Origin: Ancylobacter lacus
Lineage (GTDB): Bacteria; Pseudomonadota; Alphaproteobacteria; Rhizobiales; Xanthobacteraceae
Assembly (NCBI RefSeq): GCF_018390635.1
Contig: NZ_JAHBGE010000072.1
Span: 62,001-126,000, forward strand
Direction: 5' to 3'
DNA length: 64,000 bases
The notes under the pieces are model-generated. The model ran no database searches. It was not told where the DNA came from and saw only the letters and a list, made by a program, of their open reading frames with translations. Positions 53,930 through 63,413 of the stretch are shown here, one piece after another. Position numbers and translations under genes: made by a program. Numbering within the stretch: position 1 is the stretch's first letter; every line of letters begins with the position of its first letter.

Positions 53930-54361
53930 ATGACCGTTCGATCGATCATCAATGCCAAGGGGCAGGATGTCCTGACCATCATGCCCGACGCCCCGCTGCG
54001 CGAGGCCGCCCGCCTGCTCGCCGAGAACCGCATCGGCGCTATCGTGGTGGTGGACGGCAGCCGCCGCGTCGTCGGCATCCTTTCCGAGCGTGACGTGGTG
54101 CGCGTGGTCGGGCTCGACGGGCCGGAACGGCTGGAGGACACCGTCGACACCGTCATGACCCACAAGGTGGTCACCTGTGACGGCAGCGAGACCGTCCATC
54201 AGGTGATGGAGAAGATGACGGCGGGCCGCTTCCGCCATATCCCCGTCGTCACCGCGGGCCGGCTGGTCGGCATCATCTCGATCGGCGACGTGGTGAAGCA
54301 CCGCGTGGCGGAGATGGAGCGCGAGAGCCACGCCATGCGCGAATACATCATGTCGACCTGA
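53930..54361 (+). CDS. CBS domain-containing protein
   Basis: A 143-residue cytoplasmic protein made of two CBS domains, roughly 8-65 and 75-135. The first holds APLREAARLLAENRIGAIVVVD and the second HQVMEKMTAGRFRHIPVVTAGRLVGIISIGDVV, split at about 82-114. Tandem CBS pairs bind adenine nucleotides and act as energy sensors. This free-standing type (often DUF294-less) is common in alphaproteobacteria. The start is fixed by AAGGAGGAAGACC. Its partner is unknown. Confidence 0.92.
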   Translation: MTVRSIINAKGQDVLTIMPDAPLREAARLLAENRIGAIVVVDGSRRVVGILSERDVVRVVGLDGPERLEDTVDTVMTHKVVTCDGSETVHQVMEKMTAGRFRHIPVVTAGRLVGIISIGDVVKHRVAEMERESHAMREYIMST

Positions 54362-54373
54362 GCGGCGCGTGCC

Positions 54374-54859
54374 TCAGAAGCGCGGCGTGTCGGTTTTGCC
54401 CGGCACGCCGTAGACCGCCTCGGGATCGAACAGCTTGCCGCCGTCGTTCACCGCCAGCGTCAGCTCGGGGGTGGGGCGCGCGCCCAGCGGCACGGAACGG
54501 AAGAAGCAGGAGCGATGCCCGGTGTGGCAGGCCGCCCCGGGCCCGGCCATGCGCACGCGCATCACCACGGCGTCCTGGTCGCAGTCGACCCGCAGCTCGA
54601 CCACGCTCTGCACGTGGCCGCTGCTCTCGCCCTTCTTCCAGAGGCGGCGGCGGGAGCGGCTGAAGTAATGCGCTTCGCCGGTCTCGATCGTCAGCGCCAG
54701 CGCCTCGGCGTTCATGTGCGCGACCATCAGCACCTCGCCGTTTCCGGCATCGACGGCGACGGCGGTGATGAGGCCGTCGCGGTCGAATTTCGGACGCAGG
54801 CGATCGCCTTCCTCCGTCGCCGCCTTGTCGGCGGCCGGAGCGAACAGGGCCTCGCTCAT
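54374..54859 (-). CDS. hisI: Phosphoribosyl-AMP cyclohydrolase
   Basis: A histidine biosynthesis enzyme of 161 residues that opens the adenine ring of phosphoribosyl-AMP. [17 protein letters not shown] at about 74-90 and [12 protein letters not shown] at 91-102 carry the metal and substrate contacts, and the Zn ligands are Cys93, Cys111 and Cys118 ([13 protein letters not shown]). It is the stand-alone HisI, without the HisE domain. It lies 7 bp after folE, so both may be cotranscribed although the pathways differ. Metabolically, it uses the same PRPP pool as gpt. Confidence 0.96.
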   Translation of the reverse strand: MSEALFAPAADKAATEEGDRLRPKFDRDGLITAVAVDAGNGEVLMVAHMNAEALALTIETGEAHYFSRSRRRLWKKGESSGHVQSVVELRVDCDQDAVVMRVRMAGPGAACHTGHRSCFFRSVPLGARPTPELTLAVNDGGKLFDPEAVYGVPGKTDTPRF

Positions 54860-54866
54860 GACGGCC

Positions 54867-55520
54867 TCAGACGCGCACCCCGCGCACGAGGCTGAGGAAG
54901 CGGATCTGCTCCTGAGGATCGTCGCGGAAAATGCCGGTGAACTGGGTGGTGATGGTGGAGGCGCCCTGCTTCTGGATGCCGCGCATCGCCATGCACATGT
55001 GCTCCGCCTCGATCAGCACGGCGACGCCGCGCGGCTTTAGCGCCTCGTCGATCGCGGTGATGATCTGCGAGGTCATGTGCTCCTGGGTCTGCAGGCGGCG
55101 GGCGTAGAGATCCACCACCCGGGCGATCTTCGACAGGCCGACCACACGCTCCACCGGGAAATAGGCGACATGCGCCTTGCCGACGAACGGCACCATGTGG
55201 TGTTCGCAGTGCGAGTGGAAGGTGATGTCCTTCACCAGCACCATGTCGTCGAAGTTCCCGATCTCGCCGAAGGTGCGGTCGAGCACGCTCTCGTCGGGTA
55301 TGCGGTAGCCGCTGAAGAGCTCCTCATAGGCCTTCACCACCCGCTTGGGCGTGTCGAGCAGCCCTTCGCGGCTGGGGTCGTCGCCGGCCCACGCGATCAG
55401 GGTGCGCACCGCGGCCTCCGCCTCCTCGCGGCTCGGCCGGGGCAGCTCCTGGGCTGAGGCCGCGCGGGCCTCCTCTTCACGCTTTGCTCGCTGCATCAGA
55501 GATTTAAGCACGGCATCCAT
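54867..55520 (-). CDS. folE: GTP cyclohydrolase I
   Basis: The first enzyme of folate synthesis, 217 residues, forming dihydroneopterin triphosphate from GTP. Zinc ligands are visible in [12 protein letters not shown] (Cys105, His108 region) and [16 protein letters not shown] (Cys near 176). The N-terminal 30 residues are a coil-like Lys/Glu/Ala region longer than in E. coli. It is upstream of hisI, separated by 7 bp. The start at 55520 is supported by position and family length only, as the ribosome-binding site is weak. Confidence 0.96.
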   Translation of the reverse strand: MDAVLKSLMQRAKREEEARAASAQELPRPSREEAEAAVRTLIAWAGDDPSREGLLDTPKRVVKAYEELFSGYRIPDESVLDRTFGEIGNFDDMVLVKDITFHSHCEHHMVPFVGKAHVAYFPVERVVGLSKIARVVDLYARRLQTQEHMTSQIITAIDEALKPRGVAVLIEAEHMCMAMRGIQKQGASTITTQFTGIFRDDPQEQIRFLSLVRGVRV

Positions 55521-55763
55521 GACGAACTCCGTTCGACGGCGCTTTGACTACCGGAGCGCCGGGGTGTCACCGGTTGCGATCGCCATGTGGGTGCGGCATG
55601 GCCGGTCTTCACCGAGCCCACCGCCGAACAGGGCACATGCCAGATGGCGCCGGGGCAGCGCCCGCCGTGGGAGCGAGCCGCTTCCGTCACCAACTCTGCA
55701 CTCCTATATAGGGGAGCAACAAAGGGCCGCAACAGCAGCTTATACGCTGCCCCTACTCGGCGG

Positions 55764-56246
55764 ATGACCGGACTCATGATCAACGACGTTTATAATCGCA
55801 GGATTCTGGAACTGGCGGCAGACATACCACGGCTGGGCCGTCTTCCGCATCCCGATGCCACAGCAACCGCGCATTCAAAGCTTTGCGGTTCCACCGTCAC
55901 GATCGACCTTGCGGTGCGCGACGGCGTGGTCACCGATTTCGCCCATGAGGTGCGGGCCTGCGCGCTCGGTCAGGCATCGTCCTCCATCATGGCGGGCCTC
56001 GTGGTCGGCTCCACGGCGGAGGAACTGCGGACGGTGCGCCAGAGCATGCGCCGGATGCTGAAGGAAAACGCCGCGCCTCCCGACGGGCGATGGGCGGAAC
56101 TCGCGGTGCTGGAGCCGGTGCGCGACTATAAGGCGCGCCACGCCTCCACCCTTCTGACCTTCGACGCGGTGGTCGACGCGCTCGACCAGATCGACGCCAG
56201 GGCCGCCGCGAAGGCCGCCGCCCCGAGCCCTGCGACCGCGGGCTGA
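55764..56246 (+). CDS. Iron-sulfur cluster scaffold protein (NifU/SufU-like)
   Basis: A 160-residue cytoplasmic protein with the U-type scaffold fold. Cys41 (SKLCGSTVTIDL) and Cys66 (VRACALGQASSSIM) align with the first two cluster ligands of SufU. The third expected Cys region reads ARHASTLLTF, with no Cys at this place. This alphaproteobacterial branch therefore has a two-Cys site and may bind Zn or a cluster with other ligands. It is divergent from folE with a promoter-like TATATAGG in between. Alternative start at the ATG 12 bases later. Confidence 0.85.
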   Translation: MTGLMINDVYNRRILELAADIPRLGRLPHPDATATAHSKLCGSTVTIDLAVRDGVVTDFAHEVRACALGQASSSIMAGLVVGSTAEELRTVRQSMRRMLKENAAPPDGRWAELAVLEPVRDYKARHASTLLTFDAVVDALDQIDARAAAKAAAPSPATAG

Positions 56247-56289
56247 GTACCGGCGCAGCCTCGCCACCCCTGCGGCCCCGCCTGCCATG

Positions 56290-56865
56290 TCAGCGTTCGG
56301 TGAAGAAGGTGAACAGCACCTTGCCGTCGGCGCCGGTGAGGCAGAGGAAACGGTTGGCGCGGTCGGAGCGGTCGCGCTGGATATAGGCTTCCCCCATCAT
56401 GACCCCCTTGACCTCGGTGTCGCCGAGCTTCGAGTTCGCCTCGGCGATGGTGAGGCCGTCGACATCGATGAAGATGTCGTCGATGGAGGGTGAGGCCTGC
56501 TTCAGCCGGGCCAGCGCCTGCACCTTGCAGTCGGCAACCTTCTGCATGTCGGGGTCGGGCTCAGTGGCCGCCGGTTCGGTGCCCGCCGCGGTGGGCGGCA
56601 CGGGTGCCTCGGCGGCGGCGGGCTTCTCCGGTGGCGCCGGCGCCGGGGTGGAGGTGGCGGCATCAGCCGGCCGCGCCGTCGGGACGGGCCCTTCGACGGC
56701 GGGCTTCTGCGGCGGCGCCGGTGTGATGGCCGGAGCGGGACCGACCTGGGGCGGCGCCGCGCTTTGCGCCAGCGTGGTCGCGTGGACCGGCCCGGCATGC
56801 CCGCCCAGCGCCGCGACCAGGATCGCGGCAAGGGTGATGGCACTCGGGAAGCGGTGGATCGGCAT
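56290..56865 (-). CDS. Exported Pro/Ala-rich protein of unknown function
   Basis: A 191-residue protein with a signal peptide (RFPSAITLAAILVAALGGHAG) and a long disordered Pro/Ala/Thr/Glu-rich middle (about 30-105) with no recognisable repeat. The C-terminal 90 residues form a small globular domain (KVADCKVQALARLKQASPSI, NRFLCLTGADGKVLFTFF), apparently with one conserved Cys pair. The family is unknown to me. It converges with the scaffold protein gene. Confidence 0.72.
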   Translation of the reverse strand: MPIHRFPSAITLAAILVAALGGHAGPVHATTLAQSAAPPQVGPAPAITPAPPQKPAVEGPVPTARPADAATSTPAPAPPEKPAAAEAPVPPTAAGTEPAATEPDPDMQKVADCKVQALARLKQASPSIDDIFIDVDGLTIAEANSKLGDTEVKGVMMGEAYIQRDRSDRANRFLCLTGADGKVLFTFFTER

Positions 56866-56938
56866 GGGCAGGCTCCTCGCTCGTGGCGTCGTGCCTGCTT
56901 AAATGCGCCGGTCGGTAAGCGGTTCCCGAAGACGCGGC

Positions 56939-57631
56939 TCAGTCGGCATAGCCGAGCGCGTGGCGCAGCTCGGTCTTCGCCGCGGCGAAGTCCTTCTGGA
57001 ACTGCGGGTCGCGCATTTCCTGGGCGGCGATCAGCGATCCGGCGATCCGGCCGGCCTGGATGTCGCTGGCGTAGTGGATGCCCCCGACGATGCGGTTGTT
57101 GGCGTAGTCGGCGGCGCGGGCGAAGATGGCGGCGCTCTTCTCCGGCACCATATTGGCGAGCACGATGGCGGTGAGATAGGCGAAGCTGGCATGGCCGCTG
57201 GGATAGGCGCCGCTGGTCGACAGCTTCACCGCCGGCTTGATGCGGCTGTCGGCGAGGTGCGGACGCGGGCGCTTCCACATGTCCTTGGCGGGATCGACGA
57301 TGAAGCCTTCATCGGCATCGACACGCGCAAAGAAGGCCGTGACGACGGGCAGCTTTTCCGCGGTGAAGTTCGGCCCCATCACCTCGGCGAAGCGGAACAC
57401 GTTCTCGACGACGTCGGCCTGCGCGGCGGCGACCTGCTCGGGGGTGCGGCTTTGCTGGATGGCGAGCAACTGCTCGATTTCCGCCTGCGTGGTCGCGGAA
57501 TCGGTCGCGGGCGGCGGCGCGAGGATTTTGGTGAGGTCGAGCTGCTCGCGGGTGATGTAGTTTCCGCCATCCGCCAGGCAGGGCGTGATGAGCAGGACGA
57601 GAAGGGTGGACAAAACGGCGATGCGGCGCAT
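56939..57631 (-). CDS. PAP2-family (class A) acid phosphatase
   Basis: A periplasmic or secreted non-specific phosphatase of 230 residues. The signal peptide is RRIAVLSTLLVLLITPCLA. The three PAP2 motifs are KRPRPH (about 120-125), PSGHAS (about 144-149) and GGIHYASD (about 183-190), the vanadium-haloperoxidase-like active site. These resemble class A acid phosphatases of the PhoC/PhoN type. It starts at the ATG giving the signal peptide; 22 more codons are open upstream. Opposite in direction to yidD, about 104 bp away. Confidence 0.93.
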   Translation of the reverse strand: MRRIAVLSTLLVLLITPCLADGGNYITREQLDLTKILAPPPATDSATTQAEIEQLLAIQQSRTPEQVAAAQADVVENVFRFAEVMGPNFTAEKLPVVTAFFARVDADEGFIVDPAKDMWKRPRPHLADSRIKPAVKLSTSGAYPSGHASFAYLTAIVLANMVPEKSAAIFARAADYANNRIVGGIHYASDIQAGRIAGSLIAAQEMRDPQFQKDFAAAKTELRHALGYAD

Positions 57632-57735
57632 GAGGGCCTCCGGGCCATGAATCGAAGTGGCGAACCTAGCCGGGCGGACGTGACGCGCGCATGTCATGGA
57701 GCTGTCGTCAGCACCGTTTCCGGCGCGGGAACAAG

Positions 57736-58071
57736 ATGCTGGAACGTTTACCCATGGTCATGGTGAAACACGTTGCCCGCATTCCCGAATATGTTCTGCG
57801 CGGGCTCGTGTTGACCTACCGTTATACATTGTCGTCCTTCATGGGCCGGCAGTGCCGCTATTTGCCGACCTGCTCGGAATTCGCCGAAGAGGCGCTGTCG
57901 CGTCACGGCGCCTGGGCCGGCGGCTGGATGGCGGCGGGCCGGGTCTGCCGATGCCACCCCTGGGGCGGCTCGGGCTTCGAGGCGGTGCCGGTGGAATTGC
58001 CGCGCCATGCCCGCTGGTATATGCCGTGGCGTTACGCGCGAAGGCCGCGGCCGAGCCCGCAGGGCCGGTGA
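57736..58071 (+). CDS. yidD: Membrane protein insertion efficiency factor YidD
   Basis: A small (111 residues) inner-membrane-associated protein that assists YidC/Sec membrane insertion. YRYTLSSFMGRQCRYLPTCSEFAEEA (split at about 27-52) contains the family Cys pair in RQCRYLPTCSEF. CRCHPWGGSGFEAVPVE is the second block. The start at 57736 fits the family; the frame is open upstream. The gene sits just before thrS, unlike the classical rnpA-yidD-yidC operon, and there is no rnpA in the window. Confidence 0.93.
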   Translation: MLERLPMVMVKHVARIPEYVLRGLVLTYRYTLSSFMGRQCRYLPTCSEFAEEALSRHGAWAGGWMAAGRVCRCHPWGGSGFEAVPVELPRHARWYMPWRYARRPRPSPQGR

Positions 58072-58152
58072 TCCCGGGCCGGATCCGCGCCCGCGCGACG
58101 ACACCAACATGCCTACCTGCGCGGTTCGCAGGAGTGGGCCGGAGAGACGCTG

Positions 58153-60114
58153 ATGATCCACCTGACATTCCCCGATGGCGCTGTGCGCGACTTCGCCCCC
58201 GGCACCACCGGCGCCGAGGTTGCCGCCTCGATCGCCAAGTCGCTGGCCAAGAAGTCGTTGGCGGTGAAGCTTGACGGCACGCTGGCCGACCTGTCCGATC
58301 CCATCACCGCGGATGCGCGGTTCGAGCTGGTGACCCGCGAGAGCCCCGAGGCGCTGGAGCTGATCCGCCACGACGCCGCCCATGTGCTGGCGGAGGCGGT
58401 GCAGGCGCTGTGGCCGGGTACCCAGGTGACCATCGGCCCCGTCATCGAGAACGGCTTCTATTACGACTTCTTCCGCAACGAGCCCTTCACGCCCGAGGAT
58501 TTCGCCGCGATCGAGAAGAAGATGCGCGAGATCATCGCCCGCGACGCCCCCTTCACCAAGGAGGTGTGGAGCCGGGACGAGGCCAGGCGCGTCTTCGCCG
58601 AGAAGGGCGAGGCGTTCAAGGTCGAGCTGGTGGACGCCATCCCGGCGGACCAGTCGATCCGCATCTACCGGCAGGGCGCGTGGTTCGACCTCTGCCGCGG
58701 CCCGCACATGCCGAGCGTCGGCAAGGTCGGCACCGCCTTCAAGCTGATGAAGGTGGCGGGCGCCTATTGGCGCGGCGATGCCCGCAACCCGATGCTCACC
58801 CGCATCTACGGCACCGCCTGGCGCACCCAGGAGGAACTCGACGCCTATCTCCACCAGCTGGAGGAGGCCGAGAAGCGCGATCACCGCCGGCTCGGCCGCG
58901 AGATGGACCTGTTCCACTTCCAGGAGGAGGGGCCGGGCGTCGTGTTCTGGCACCCGAAGGGCTGGAGCCTGTTCCAGAACCTCGTCGCCTATATGCGCCG
59001 GCGCCTGCGCGCCGACTATGACGAGGTCAACGCCCCGCAGGTGCTCGACAAGTCGCTGTGGGGGACCTCCGGCCACTGGGGCTGGTACAAGGAGAACATG
59101 TTCAAGGTGCAGTCCGCCGGCACCAACGAGGACAATGAACGGGTCTTCGCCCTCAAGCCGATGAACTGCCCCGGCCATGTGCAGATTTTCAAGCACGGGC
59201 TGAAGAGCTACCGCGACCTGCCGATGCGCCTCGCCGAATTCGGCGCGGTGCACCGCTACGAGCCCTCCGGCGCGCTGCACGGGCTGATGCGGGTGCGCGG
59301 CTTCACCCAGGACGACGCCCACATCTTCTGCACCGAGGAGCAGATGGCGGCGGAGTGCCTGAAGATCAACGATCTCATCCTCTCCACCTACGCCGATTTC
59401 GGCTTCGAGGAGATCGTGGTGAAGCTGTCCACCCGCCCGGAGAAGCGGGTCGGTTCCGACGCGGTGTGGGACCACGCCGAAGAGGTGATGACGCAGGTGC
59501 TGAAGACCATCGAGGCGCAGTCCGGCGGCCGCATCAAGACCGGCATCCTGCCGGGCGAGGGCGCCTTCTACGGCCCGAAATTCGAATACACCCTGCGCGA
59601 CGCCATCGGCCGCGAATGGCAGTGCGGCACCACGCAGGTCGATTTCAACCTGCCGGAGCGGTTCGGCGCCTTCTATGTCGATGCCGACGGCCAGAAGAAG
59701 ACGCCGGTGATGATCCACCGCGCCATCTGCGGCTCGATGGAGCGGTTCACCGGCATCCTCATCGAGCATTTCGCCGGGCATTTCCCGCTCTGGCTGGCGC
59801 CGGTGCAGGCGGTGGTGACGACCATCACCTCGGAGGGCGACGACTACGCCCGCGAGATCGCGGCGCTGGCGAAGAAGGCGGGGCTGCGGGTCGAGCTCGA
59901 CGTGCGCAACGAAAAGATCAACTACAAGGTGCGCGAGCATTCGCTGGCCAAGGTGCCGGCGCTGATCGTGGTGGGCCGCAAGGAGGCGGCGGAGCGGACG
60001 GTGTCCATTCGCCGCCTCGGCTCTCCCAACCAGACCACGCTGACGCTGGACGAGGCGCTCGCCGCCCTCTTGGCCGAGGCGCAGTCGCCGGACGTGGTGC
60101 GCGCCGCCGACTGA
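58153..60114 (+). CDS. thrS: Threonine--tRNA ligase
   Basis: A class II aminoacyl-tRNA synthetase, 653 residues, that charges tRNA-Thr. Domains in order: TGS (about 1-62), editing domain with HDAAH at residues 76-80, catalytic core with [16 protein letters not shown] and [17 protein letters not shown], and the anticodon-binding domain from about 545. The zinc-binding Cys is in NCPGH and the ligand His in HRAICGS. All blocks match the family. It is followed by an intrinsic terminator. No T-box or leader peptide was seen. Confidence 0.98.
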   Translation: MIHLTFPDGAVRDFAPGTTGAEVAASIAKSLAKKSLAVKLDGTLADLSDPITADARFELVTRESPEALELIRHDAAHVLAEAVQALWPGTQVTIGPVIENGFYYDFFRNEPFTPEDFAAIEKKMREIIARDAPFTKEVWSRDEARRVFAEKGEAFKVELVDAIPADQSIRIYRQGAWFDLCRGPHMPSVGKVGTAFKLMKVAGAYWRGDARNPMLTRIYGTAWRTQEELDAYLHQLEEAEKRDHRRLGREMDLFHFQEEGPGVVFWHPKGWSLFQNLVAYMRRRLRADYDEVNAPQVLDKSLWGTSGHWGWYKENMFKVQSAGTNEDNERVFALKPMNCPGHVQIFKHGLKSYRDLPMRLAEFGAVHRYEPSGALHGLMRVRGFTQDDAHIFCTEEQMAAECLKINDLILSTYADFGFEEIVVKLSTRPEKRVGSDAVWDHAEEVMTQVLKTIEAQSGGRIKTGILPGEGAFYGPKFEYTLRDAIGREWQCGTTQVDFNLPERFGAFYVDADGQKKTPVMIHRAICGSMERFTGILIEHFAGHFPLWLAPVQAVVTTITSEGDDYAREIAALAKKAGLRVELDVRNEKINYKVREHSLAKVPALIVVGRKEAAERTVSIRRLGSPNQTTLTLDEALAALLAEAQSPDVVRAAD

Positions 60115-60135
60115 GCGGCGCGAGAGGTCCATGTT

Positions 60136-60163
60136 AAGGCGCGGGCACCGTCCGCGCCTTTTT
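60136..60163 (+). terminator. thrS intrinsic terminator
   Basis: A 9-bp stem AAGGCGCGG/CCGCGCCTT with a 7-base loop GCACCGT, followed by TTT on the plus strand. It lies 22 bp after the thrS stop codon. Confidence 0.9.
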
Positions 60164-60266
60164 CATTGATGTACCGGGGTTCTTTACCGCGCCAGTCGCC
60201 ACGGCGGGCGGCGCGAACTTCCAGCCGTCTCGCCCGTTGACCCCGGTGAAAAACCGGGAGGAACGC

Positions 60267-60419
60267 ATGGAAGTCGTCTATCCCATCGGGATTCTGCTGC
60301 GGCTGGTGGCGCTGGTCTACGCGACGATGCAGTCGCGCAAACGCCGGCAGGCCAAGGACCGTGTCCTGCCGGAGGGGCGCGTCGACGAGGTGGCGCGCGA
60401 ACGCAGCGACGTGCTGTAG
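60267..60419 (+). CDS. 50-residue membrane-associated small protein
   Basis: The ATG at 60267 is preceded by GGGAGGAACGC, an excellent ribosome-binding site. The product begins with one hydrophobic segment, YPIGILLRLVALVYATM, then a basic and charged tail (QSRKRRQAKDRVLPE, VARERSDVL). It resembles short single-helix proteins; no named family comes to mind. It lies between thrS and the ParA-like gene. The frame is open a further 10 codons upstream. Confidence 0.62.
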   Translation: MEVVYPIGILLRLVALVYATMQSRKRRQAKDRVLPEGRVDEVARERSDVL

Positions 60420-60452
60420 CCGCGCCGACCCCCAGTCGCCGCGGCGCGCGGT

Positions 60453-61097
60453 TCAGCCGCCGAGCGCCTGACGGATTTCGGCGGCGAGGGCGGCGATCTC
60501 CAGCGCGCCCTTGGAGCCGGGGTCGGTTTCCTGGATCGTCCGTCCCGCCCCCATGCTCGCGGCAAAACCGACGCGGCTGCCGAGCCGGGTCTGGGCGGCG
60601 GGGTGGCCAAGGGCGCGGATGGCGGCGCTCATTTCTTCCGTCAGCCCCACCCGCGATACCGCTCGGTTGATGACGATCAGCGAAGCGGTGCCTTCCTTCG
60701 CGATCATCTCCAGCGTCGGCGCGGTGGCCCACAGGTCGATCGGCGTCGGCTGCACCGGCACCGCGACCAGACTGGCTGCTTCGATGGCGGGGCGGGATTC
60801 GATGTCGGATTTGGGCGGGGTGTCGATGACCACGAGGTCATAGTCGCGGGCCAGACTGCGGGCCTCGCGGCGGGCGCCCCAGCCGCTGGCGGTGCGGAAG
60901 TCCAGCCCGGTGGCGTCCTCGCCCAGCGACGTTTCCCGGGCTTCGAACCACTCGCCGAGGCTGCCCTGCGGATCGCAATCCAGCAGCGCGACCCGCCCGC
61001 CGCCGGCCAGCACGAAAGCGACCGCGAGATGGGCGGCGAGGGTTGTCTTGCCCGAGCCGCCCTTCTGCTGCGCGATGGTGATGATCCTGCCGGCCAT
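60453..61097 (-). CDS. ParA-family ATPase
   Basis: A 214-residue P-loop ATPase of the deviant Walker A type. QQKGGSGKTTLAAHLA near residues 10-25 is the defining motif, with LLDCDPQGSLGEWFEAR near 39-55 and VVIDTPPKSDIE near 92-103. It has the short ParA/MinD-like form with no helix-turn-helix and no ParB gene nearby. Possibly acts in positioning a cellular cargo rather than chromosome partition. It lies 77 bp downstream of the L,D-transpeptidase gene on the same strand. Confidence 0.9.
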   Translation of the reverse strand: MAGRIITIAQQKGGSGKTTLAAHLAVAFVLAGGGRVALLDCDPQGSLGEWFEARETSLGEDATGLDFRTASGWGARREARSLARDYDLVVIDTPPKSDIESRPAIEAASLVAVPVQPTPIDLWATAPTLEMIAKEGTASLIVINRAVSRVGLTEEMSAAIRALGHPAAQTRLGSRVGFAASMGAGRTIQETDPGSKGALEIAALAAEIRQALGG

Positions 61098-61174
61098 GGC
61101 GCCCCAATCCCCTGCCGCAGCGTCGCACCCTTCCGGCCCGTTCCGCAAGCGGCGGACCGTCGCGGGACAGGTGT

Positions 61175-61963
61175 TCAGCCCGCTTTCGGCGGGGTGGTCT
61201 GGTTCGGCTGCGGCTTCTGCTGCTTCACGATGTCCGACACCTTGGTGCCGTTGCCGAGCACCACGACCCGCGCGCCGACCTGAACCCGGTTGTAGAGGTC
61301 GATGGCGTCCTGGTTGATCATGCGGATGCAGCCGGACGACACGTTGGAGCCGATCGAATAGGGCTCCACGGTGCCGTGGATGCGGAACAGCGTGTCCTTG
61401 CCGCCCTGCCACAGATACATGGCGCGCGCTCCGAGCGGATTGCCCGGCCCGCCATGCATGCCGATGCCGCTCTGGAGCTGGGTGAGCTGCGGCTTGATGT
61501 CGGGGCGCCGGTCGATCATCTCCTTGGGCGGATACCAGTCCGGCCATTCCTGCTTGGAGTTGATCGTCGCCTCGCCCGACCACGCAAAGCCCGCCTTGCC
61601 GACACCCACACCGTAGCGAATGGCGCGTCCGCCCGGCTGCACGAAGTAGAGGAACTTGTTCTGCGGGTCGACGACGACGGTTCCCGGCGGCTCGGTGGTG
61701 ACGAAGTCCACCTCCTGACGGAGATATTTGCGGTCGAGCTTCTTGGTGTCGATGCCGGCGACGGGGAACTTGTCCTGCATCGGGCCATAGTCCGGCGCGA
61801 TGAAGCCCAGCGACGACATGGTGATCGGCGTGGCCGGCAGCACCGACGTCGTCGGCAGGTAGGCCGAGGGGGCCGGCGTCGAGGTGGACTGGCATCCCGC
61901 CAGGCCGATGGCGACGCTGGCCACGCAGAGGCCGGCAAGGAGGCGGCGGCGAGAATGGCGCAT
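61175..61963 (-). CDS. L,D-transpeptidase lipoprotein (YkuD family)
   Basis: A cell-wall enzyme of 262 residues that cross-links peptidoglycan or attaches proteins to it. The lipobox is LAGC24, giving an acylated exported protein. The YkuD domain contains the active-site motif SGCIRMI, with catalytic Cys212, and IHGTVEPYSIGSNV before it, with the conserved His in HGT. The C-terminal 40 residues are Gln/Pro-rich. The start at 61963 was chosen on the lipoprotein signal. A ParA-like gene follows on the same strand. Confidence 0.94.
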   Translation of the reverse strand: MRHSRRRLLAGLCVASVAIGLAGCQSTSTPAPSAYLPTTSVLPATPITMSSLGFIAPDYGPMQDKFPVAGIDTKKLDRKYLRQEVDFVTTEPPGTVVVDPQNKFLYFVQPGGRAIRYGVGVGKAGFAWSGEATINSKQEWPDWYPPKEMIDRRPDIKPQLTQLQSGIGMHGGPGNPLGARAMYLWQGGKDTLFRIHGTVEPYSIGSNVSSGCIRMINQDAIDLYNRVQVGARVVVLGNGTKVSDIVKQQKPQPNQTTPPKAG

Positions 61964-62103
61964 GGGAAGGTGAGGCTCCGGAATCAGGTCTGCGCCAATG
62001 TTAGCCGCTGGGCCTCTCCCCGGGTATTGCAGCGGCGCCACGGCGCAGAATTCTCTGCGTAGATTCAAGAATATGCCGGTGCCGCCCCGCCTCCCGCCAG
62101 GCC

Positions 62104-62700
62104 TCATGGCCGCGGCACGGACTTCACCCTGTCCACCCACGAATAGTCGAAATAGCCGCCACGGGCGACGGGTTGCAGCCGCTCCGCCTGAAGCAGGCCT
62201 TCTTCGATGAAGCGGTCGTCGATGTGGACGCCGACGATCTCGCCGAGAACGAGGAAGCTTTTCGAGTCGACTCCGTTGGAATCCTTGAGCCGGATGGTTT
62301 CGATGTAGCGGCATTCCAGCGCGCAGGGCGAGGCCGCGACGCGGGGAGGGGCGACGAGGCGGGAGGGCGCCTTCTCCAGCCCGGCAAGATCAAACTCGCT
62401 CTCGCTCGCGGGGATGGCCTTGGCGGTGAGGTTCACCTGCTCCAGAAGCGGCAGGGTCGCGAGGTTGCAGACGAATTCGCCGCTGGTCTCGGCATTTCGC
62501 ATCGAATGCTTCGCGCCCGAGGAGGAGAAGCCGACGATGTCGGGCGATTCGCTCAGCAGGTTGAAGAAGGAATAGGGCGCCAGATTCGCGGTGCCGTCCG
62601 GCGCGAGGGTCGAGATCCAGCCGATCGGCCGGGGGGTGACGATCGCCTTGAGCGGCCCGAACGGCAGGCCATGATTGGCGAGACGAGGCTCGTAGAACAT
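62104..62700 (-). CDS. Flavin reductase-like FMN-binding protein
   Basis: A 198-residue split-barrel flavoprotein. LKAIVTPRPIGWISTLAPDG near 18-37 and APYSFFNLLSESPDIVGFSS near 42-61 are typical of the DIM6/NTAB-type flavin reductases, followed by RNAETSGEFVCNLAT. The family serves monooxygenases or acts as a reductase; the partner is unknown. A nitroreductase-family gene lies just upstream (17 bp) on the same strand, so the two flavoproteins are probably one operon. Confidence 0.9.
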   Translation of the reverse strand: MFYEPRLANHGLPFGPLKAIVTPRPIGWISTLAPDGTANLAPYSFFNLLSESPDIVGFSSSGAKHSMRNAETSGEFVCNLATLPLLEQVNLTAKAIPASESEFDLAGLEKAPSRLVAPPRVAASPCALECRYIETIRLKDSNGVDSKSFLVLGEIVGVHIDDRFIEEGLLQAERLQPVARGGYFDYSWVDRVKSVPRP

Positions 62701-62717
62701 GCGGCGGCTCCCAGCGG

Positions 62718-63281
62718 TCAGAAGCGGGTGACGATGTCGGCGAGAGCCGGGCGGGGGCGGTCCTCCTGCGCGCGGGCCAGCGTGCCGATATGCACGAAGC
62801 CGACGAAGCGTTCCGCCTCGGCGAGCCCGAAGGCGCTGCGCACCCGCGCATCATAGGCGTACCATTCGGTCAGCCAGGTGCCGGCGTAGCCCATGGCGTG
62901 CGCCGCCAGCAGCAGCAGGGTGCAGGCGGCGGCGCCGGACATGAGCTGCTCCCATTCCGGTATTTTGACATGGGCACCTGCCCGCGACACCACGGCGATC
63001 ACCAGCGGCGCGCGGGAGAGGCGGGTGCGTTCGATGGCGAGCCGGTCGGCGTCGGCCCCGGGATTGTCGCGCGCGAACACGGAGGCGATGGCTTCGCCGG
63101 CGCGCGCCTGCGCCTCGCCCTCAATGACGATGAAGCGCCACGGCGCCAGCTTGCCATGGTCGGGCACGCGCGAGGCGATGGCGAGCATGCGGTCGATCTC
63201 CGCCGGGGAGGGGCCGGGGGCGACGAGATCGAAGATCTTCGGGCTCTTGCGGGTTTCGAGCAGGGTCAGAGCGTCGGTCAT
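62718..63281 (-). CDS. Nitroreductase-family protein (YdjA-like)
   Basis: A 187-residue FMN-dependent oxidoreductase. The N-terminal helix LLETRKSPKIFDLVAPGPS and SRVPDHGKLAPWRFIVIEGE carry the FMN phosphate contacts, and LLAAHAMGYAGTWLTEWYAY the dimer and FMN segment. The SRVPDHGKLAPWRF form matches YdjA-type nitroreductases. The start MTDALTL is preferred over a longer frame at 63317. It is 17 bp before the flavin reductase gene. Confidence 0.92.
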   Translation of the reverse strand: MTDALTLLETRKSPKIFDLVAPGPSPAEIDRMLAIASRVPDHGKLAPWRFIVIEGEAQARAGEAIASVFARDNPGADADRLAIERTRLSRAPLVIAVVSRAGAHVKIPEWEQLMSGAAACTLLLLAAHAMGYAGTWLTEWYAYDARVRSAFGLAEAERFVGFVHIGTLARAQEDRPRPALADIVTRF

Positions 63282-63413
63282 GGTGGGATCGTTCCTCGTT
63301 CTCTCCCGCGGTAGCACGCCCCCAGCGCCCCTCCAAGGCGGCAGCCCGCTTCGCCGTTCCAGCGGAAAGCGACGACTTGAATTCGCCCCGGTTTGCGGGC
63401 ACGAGTTCGCATC

